Assembly (NCBI GenBank): GCA_001994995.1
Contig: MDJM01000003.1
Location: 1 to 64,000, forward strand
Source: Candidatus Parepulonipiscium sp. PG-Nuni2H_MBin01
Lineage (GTDB): Bacteria; Bacillota; Clostridia; Lachnospirales; Cellulosilyticaceae
Length of the DNA: 64,000 bases
Reading direction: 5' to 3'
Below the pieces are notes generated by a model. It was not told where the DNA came from. It saw only the letters and a program-made list of their open reading frames with translations, and did no database searches. The stretch's first letter is position 1. The number at the start of each line of letters is the position of its first letter. Below, piece by piece: positions 62,474 to 64,000 of this stretch. The translations under genes were made by a program, and so were the position numbers.

Positions 62474-63436
62474 TTAATTTACATAACTAGTCTTCATGCC
62501 ACTTAAATAATCTATTGCTATTCTATCCACTTCAACCACACTAGTTTTTAATACTGCTGAATAAATATCACTTTGGGTTTTGACATTACTAACGATAGAC
62601 ATTATTTCTTTTGTGTACTTCCCAATTCTAGTAAGTATATCTTTTTCAAACATATCTAAGACAGTTAAATATTGTTCGACAATATAACAATTGCCATAAA
62701 AGTCTGTAGTAACATACTCTTTAATCCAATCTAATCCTATTTCCTCAAACTGCTGTTTTATATATTTCAACAGAATATTATTAATGTCTTTAATATGATT
62801 TTGGCTATAAGGGTCTATTTTATCTATCCCATTAACCTCTCTTATCACATTTGCAATAATCTTCAAAGAAATATTGAGGTTTAAACCAAATTTTAGTACT
62901 TCACCCTTATTTTGTTCTACTTCCTCAATTTTTAAGGGCTGATGATTCATTACCGAATAACTTAGTATATCCTTAAGATGCTCAATATCACTTACTTTCA
63001 CGGTTTTAAACCTATACTTATCCAACTTTTTATTTTCTAAAATTGATAGTTTCCTATTTACTATAATAATTTCAGCCTGCAACAAATCAGTTGGAGTAGC
63101 ATGTTGTTCAATTTTAATAAATAAATTTCCCACAAGATACGGATGATTTACATTGCATGTTATTTCATTATTATCCATTTGCTTTACGCTATAATTATTA
63201 CCTTTAAAAATATTTATAGCTTGACAATCTGGGCTAAATTTAGCCTGCATTAGCTCTGGGAATAACTTAACACTTGTATCATCCAAATTATCAGTCAAAA
63301 TTATGATTCTATCTCCTAGTATTACCTCATCATCTTTTGAACTAATAGTTGTAATATCCTCACCATCATAATGATAACTATCAAAATACTGCTTAAAATA
63401 CTTTTGCTGAAATTTTAAATTTCTTTCTAAATTCAT
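62474..63436 (-). CDS. Unknown protein, cluster gene 2
   Basis: A 320-residue soluble protein I cannot assign. The first half is beta-rich (DEVILGDRIIILTDN, NYSVKQMDNNEITCNVNHPYLVGNLFIKIEQHA). The second half is helical (INNILLKYIKQQFEEIGLDWIKEYV, YIVEQYLTVLDMFEKDILTRIGKY). No catalytic motif is evident. It is 13 bases upstream of the membrane coiled-coil gene, with AGGAGG at its own start, so the three genes 63436-60833 form one transcript. Confidence 0.62.
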   Translation of the reverse strand: MNLERNLKFQQKYFKQYFDSYHYDGEDITTISSKDDEVILGDRIIILTDNLDDTSVKLFPELMQAKFSPDCQAINIFKGNNYSVKQMDNNEITCNVNHPYLVGNLFIKIEQHATPTDLLQAEIIIVNRKLSILENKKLDKYRFKTVKVSDIEHLKDILSYSVMNHQPLKIEEVEQNKGEVLKFGLNLNISLKIIANVIREVNGIDKIDPYSQNHIKDINNILLKYIKQQFEEIGLDWIKEYVTTDFYGNCYIVEQYLTVLDMFEKDILTRIGKYTKEIMSIVSNVKTQSDIYSAVLKTSVVEVDRIAIDYLSGMKTSYVN

Positions 63437-63476
63437 TCCAAGCCTCCTGTCCCTTTTGTAGGCATTGTTCAGTCAA
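63393..63476 (-). other. Short overlapping ORF of 27 codons
   Basis: TTG 63476 lies after GGGGGGAGAAGGGC and opens a frame that overlaps the start of the 320-residue gene in another frame, ending at TAA 63395-63393. It contains the segment QKGQEAWNEFRKKF, which looks like a protein-coding helix. It may be a leader peptide or a relic of a longer N-terminus. Confidence 0.3.
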
Positions 63477-63556
63477 GCCCTTCTCCCCCCTTCAAAAGTT
63501 ATTCACTTAACAACACCCTTTTTTCGTAAGTTTATTATTCCCTATATAAGGTAAAA

Positions 63557-63970
63557 TCAAAGAGCCAAAAGTTTCTCTATTTGCTTATCAATTTTCTCTG
63601 CTTCATGCTGTATTGCTTCATTTAGCAATTTATTTATAATTCTTTTTAGTTCACCATTTTGTCTATAAGACTCTAGTTTAATATCATCAATAAATCTATA
63701 GAGAGTTTTATTTATACGAATGTTAATCTGCATACCCAAATCCTCTCTATCTCTATTTAAATAATACTCCGCATTTTTAAGCCTTGCTAATTGGTGTTCA
63801 TCCATTATGTTTTGTAATTGCTGATTAGTGGACGCTAAATCCTCATTTAAAACTTGAATCTTTCGCTTTGCGTTAACTATATCAGCCAATTGTTCCTCTA
63901 CGGTATCCACAGCTTCATACCACTTATGCAACTGCTCTTCGTATGTTTTATAAAAATTCTCATACTTCAT
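63557..63970 (-). CDS. Coiled-coil protein with C-terminal ribbon-helix-helix domain, cluster gene 1
   Basis: At least 137 residues. Residues 8-70 are a long charged coiled coil (EEQLADIVNAKRKIQVLNED). Residues 81-125 read MQINIRINKTLYRFIDDIKL, then a second helix with LKRIINKLLNEAIQ, which is the strand-helix-helix pattern of Arc/CopG DNA-binding proteins. A coiled coil plus RHH suggests a small DNA-binding or partition-like factor. The frame stays open to the window edge, so the true start may lie beyond it. ATG 63970 has AAGGA 7 bases upstream and is plausible. Confidence 0.6.
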   Translation of the reverse strand: MKYENFYKTYEEQLHKWYEAVDTVEEQLADIVNAKRKIQVLNEDLASTNQQLQNIMDEHQLARLKNAEYYLNRDREDLGMQINIRINKTLYRFIDDIKLESYRQNGELKRIINKLLNEAIQHEAEKIDKQIEKLLAL

Positions 63971-64000
63971 ATCCCAGTCCTTACCTTCAGACTCATCAAT

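Noticed and set aside
1-64000. CRISPR array, rRNA or tRNA genes
   Set aside because: No regularly spaced direct repeats, no rRNA-like blocks and no cloverleaf signature were seen by eye. A weak tRNA could still be missed without a program.

Overview
The window comes from an AT-rich, endospore-forming, probably anaerobic Firmicute of the class Clostridia. The evidence is spo0A, a five-gene spoVAA-AB-AC-AD-AE operon, a PolC-type replicative polymerase, RNase J, IreB, Fur and PerR-like repressors, HisZ-dependent histidine biosynthesis and strong AAGGAGG ribosome binding sites with frequent TTG and GTG starts. I saw no tRNA, rRNA, CRISPR array or intact insertion sequence.

Region by region. 1-5100: an operon that starts just behind a structured leader and encodes a bacterial-microcompartment vertex protein (EutN/CcmL), a CoA-disulfide-reductase-like flavoprotein and a two-subunit CoA-transferase-fold enzyme. 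It is followed by a second flavoprotein with a fused rhodanese domain. 5.1-7.7 kb: a chemoreceptor and a DUF2225 zinc protein. 7.8-12.6 kb: a small unknown, polC, a membrane-tailed unknown and hfq. 12.6-20.8 kb (mostly minus strand): yebC, yigZ, a dicarboxylate symporter (plus), lipase, DEDDh exonuclease, DMT transporter, spo0A, ung and a YitT protein. 20.8-31.4 kb: a degenerate P-loop protein, a PerR-like repressor, an Lrp/aminotransferase pair, spoVA, class II aldolase and a three-gene PanE-like operon. 31.6-41 kb: asnB, a degenerate HD-GYP protein, a C-S lyase homologue, RNase J, fur, DUF1292, ruvX, ireB and mtaB. 41.2-48.4 kb: hisZGDCBHAF(IE). 48.4-58.3 kb (minus): a 47-residue membrane peptide, pcrA, nth, radical SAM, queG, DUF896, parC and parE. 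58.4-64 kb (minus): exported cyclophilin, YdbC, CorC-like protein, then a cluster of unknown coiled-coil proteins running off the right edge.

The most unusual signals are these. (1) PolC is a seamless ORF of 1261 residues with the proofreading exonuclease missing from inside its PHP domain, and a stand-alone DEDDh exonuclease is encoded about 5 kb away. (2) The microcompartment-vertex/CoA operon has a CoA-transferase beta subunit without the usual catalytic Glu, sits behind an attenuator-like leader, and is accompanied by two CoA-disulfide-reductase-like enzymes. (3) A cluster at the right edge combines a coiled-coil ribbon-helix-helix protein, a membrane-anchored coiled-coil repeat protein and two unknowns, which could form a DNA-membrane or stalk-like system. 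Several other proteins keep a family fold but have lost catalytic motifs (PRK06851-type ATPase, HD-GYP).

Start codons were chosen by reading Shine-Dalgarno spacing, so several CDS begin downstream of the longest possible ORF. All family assignments are by recognition of motifs, not by database search.
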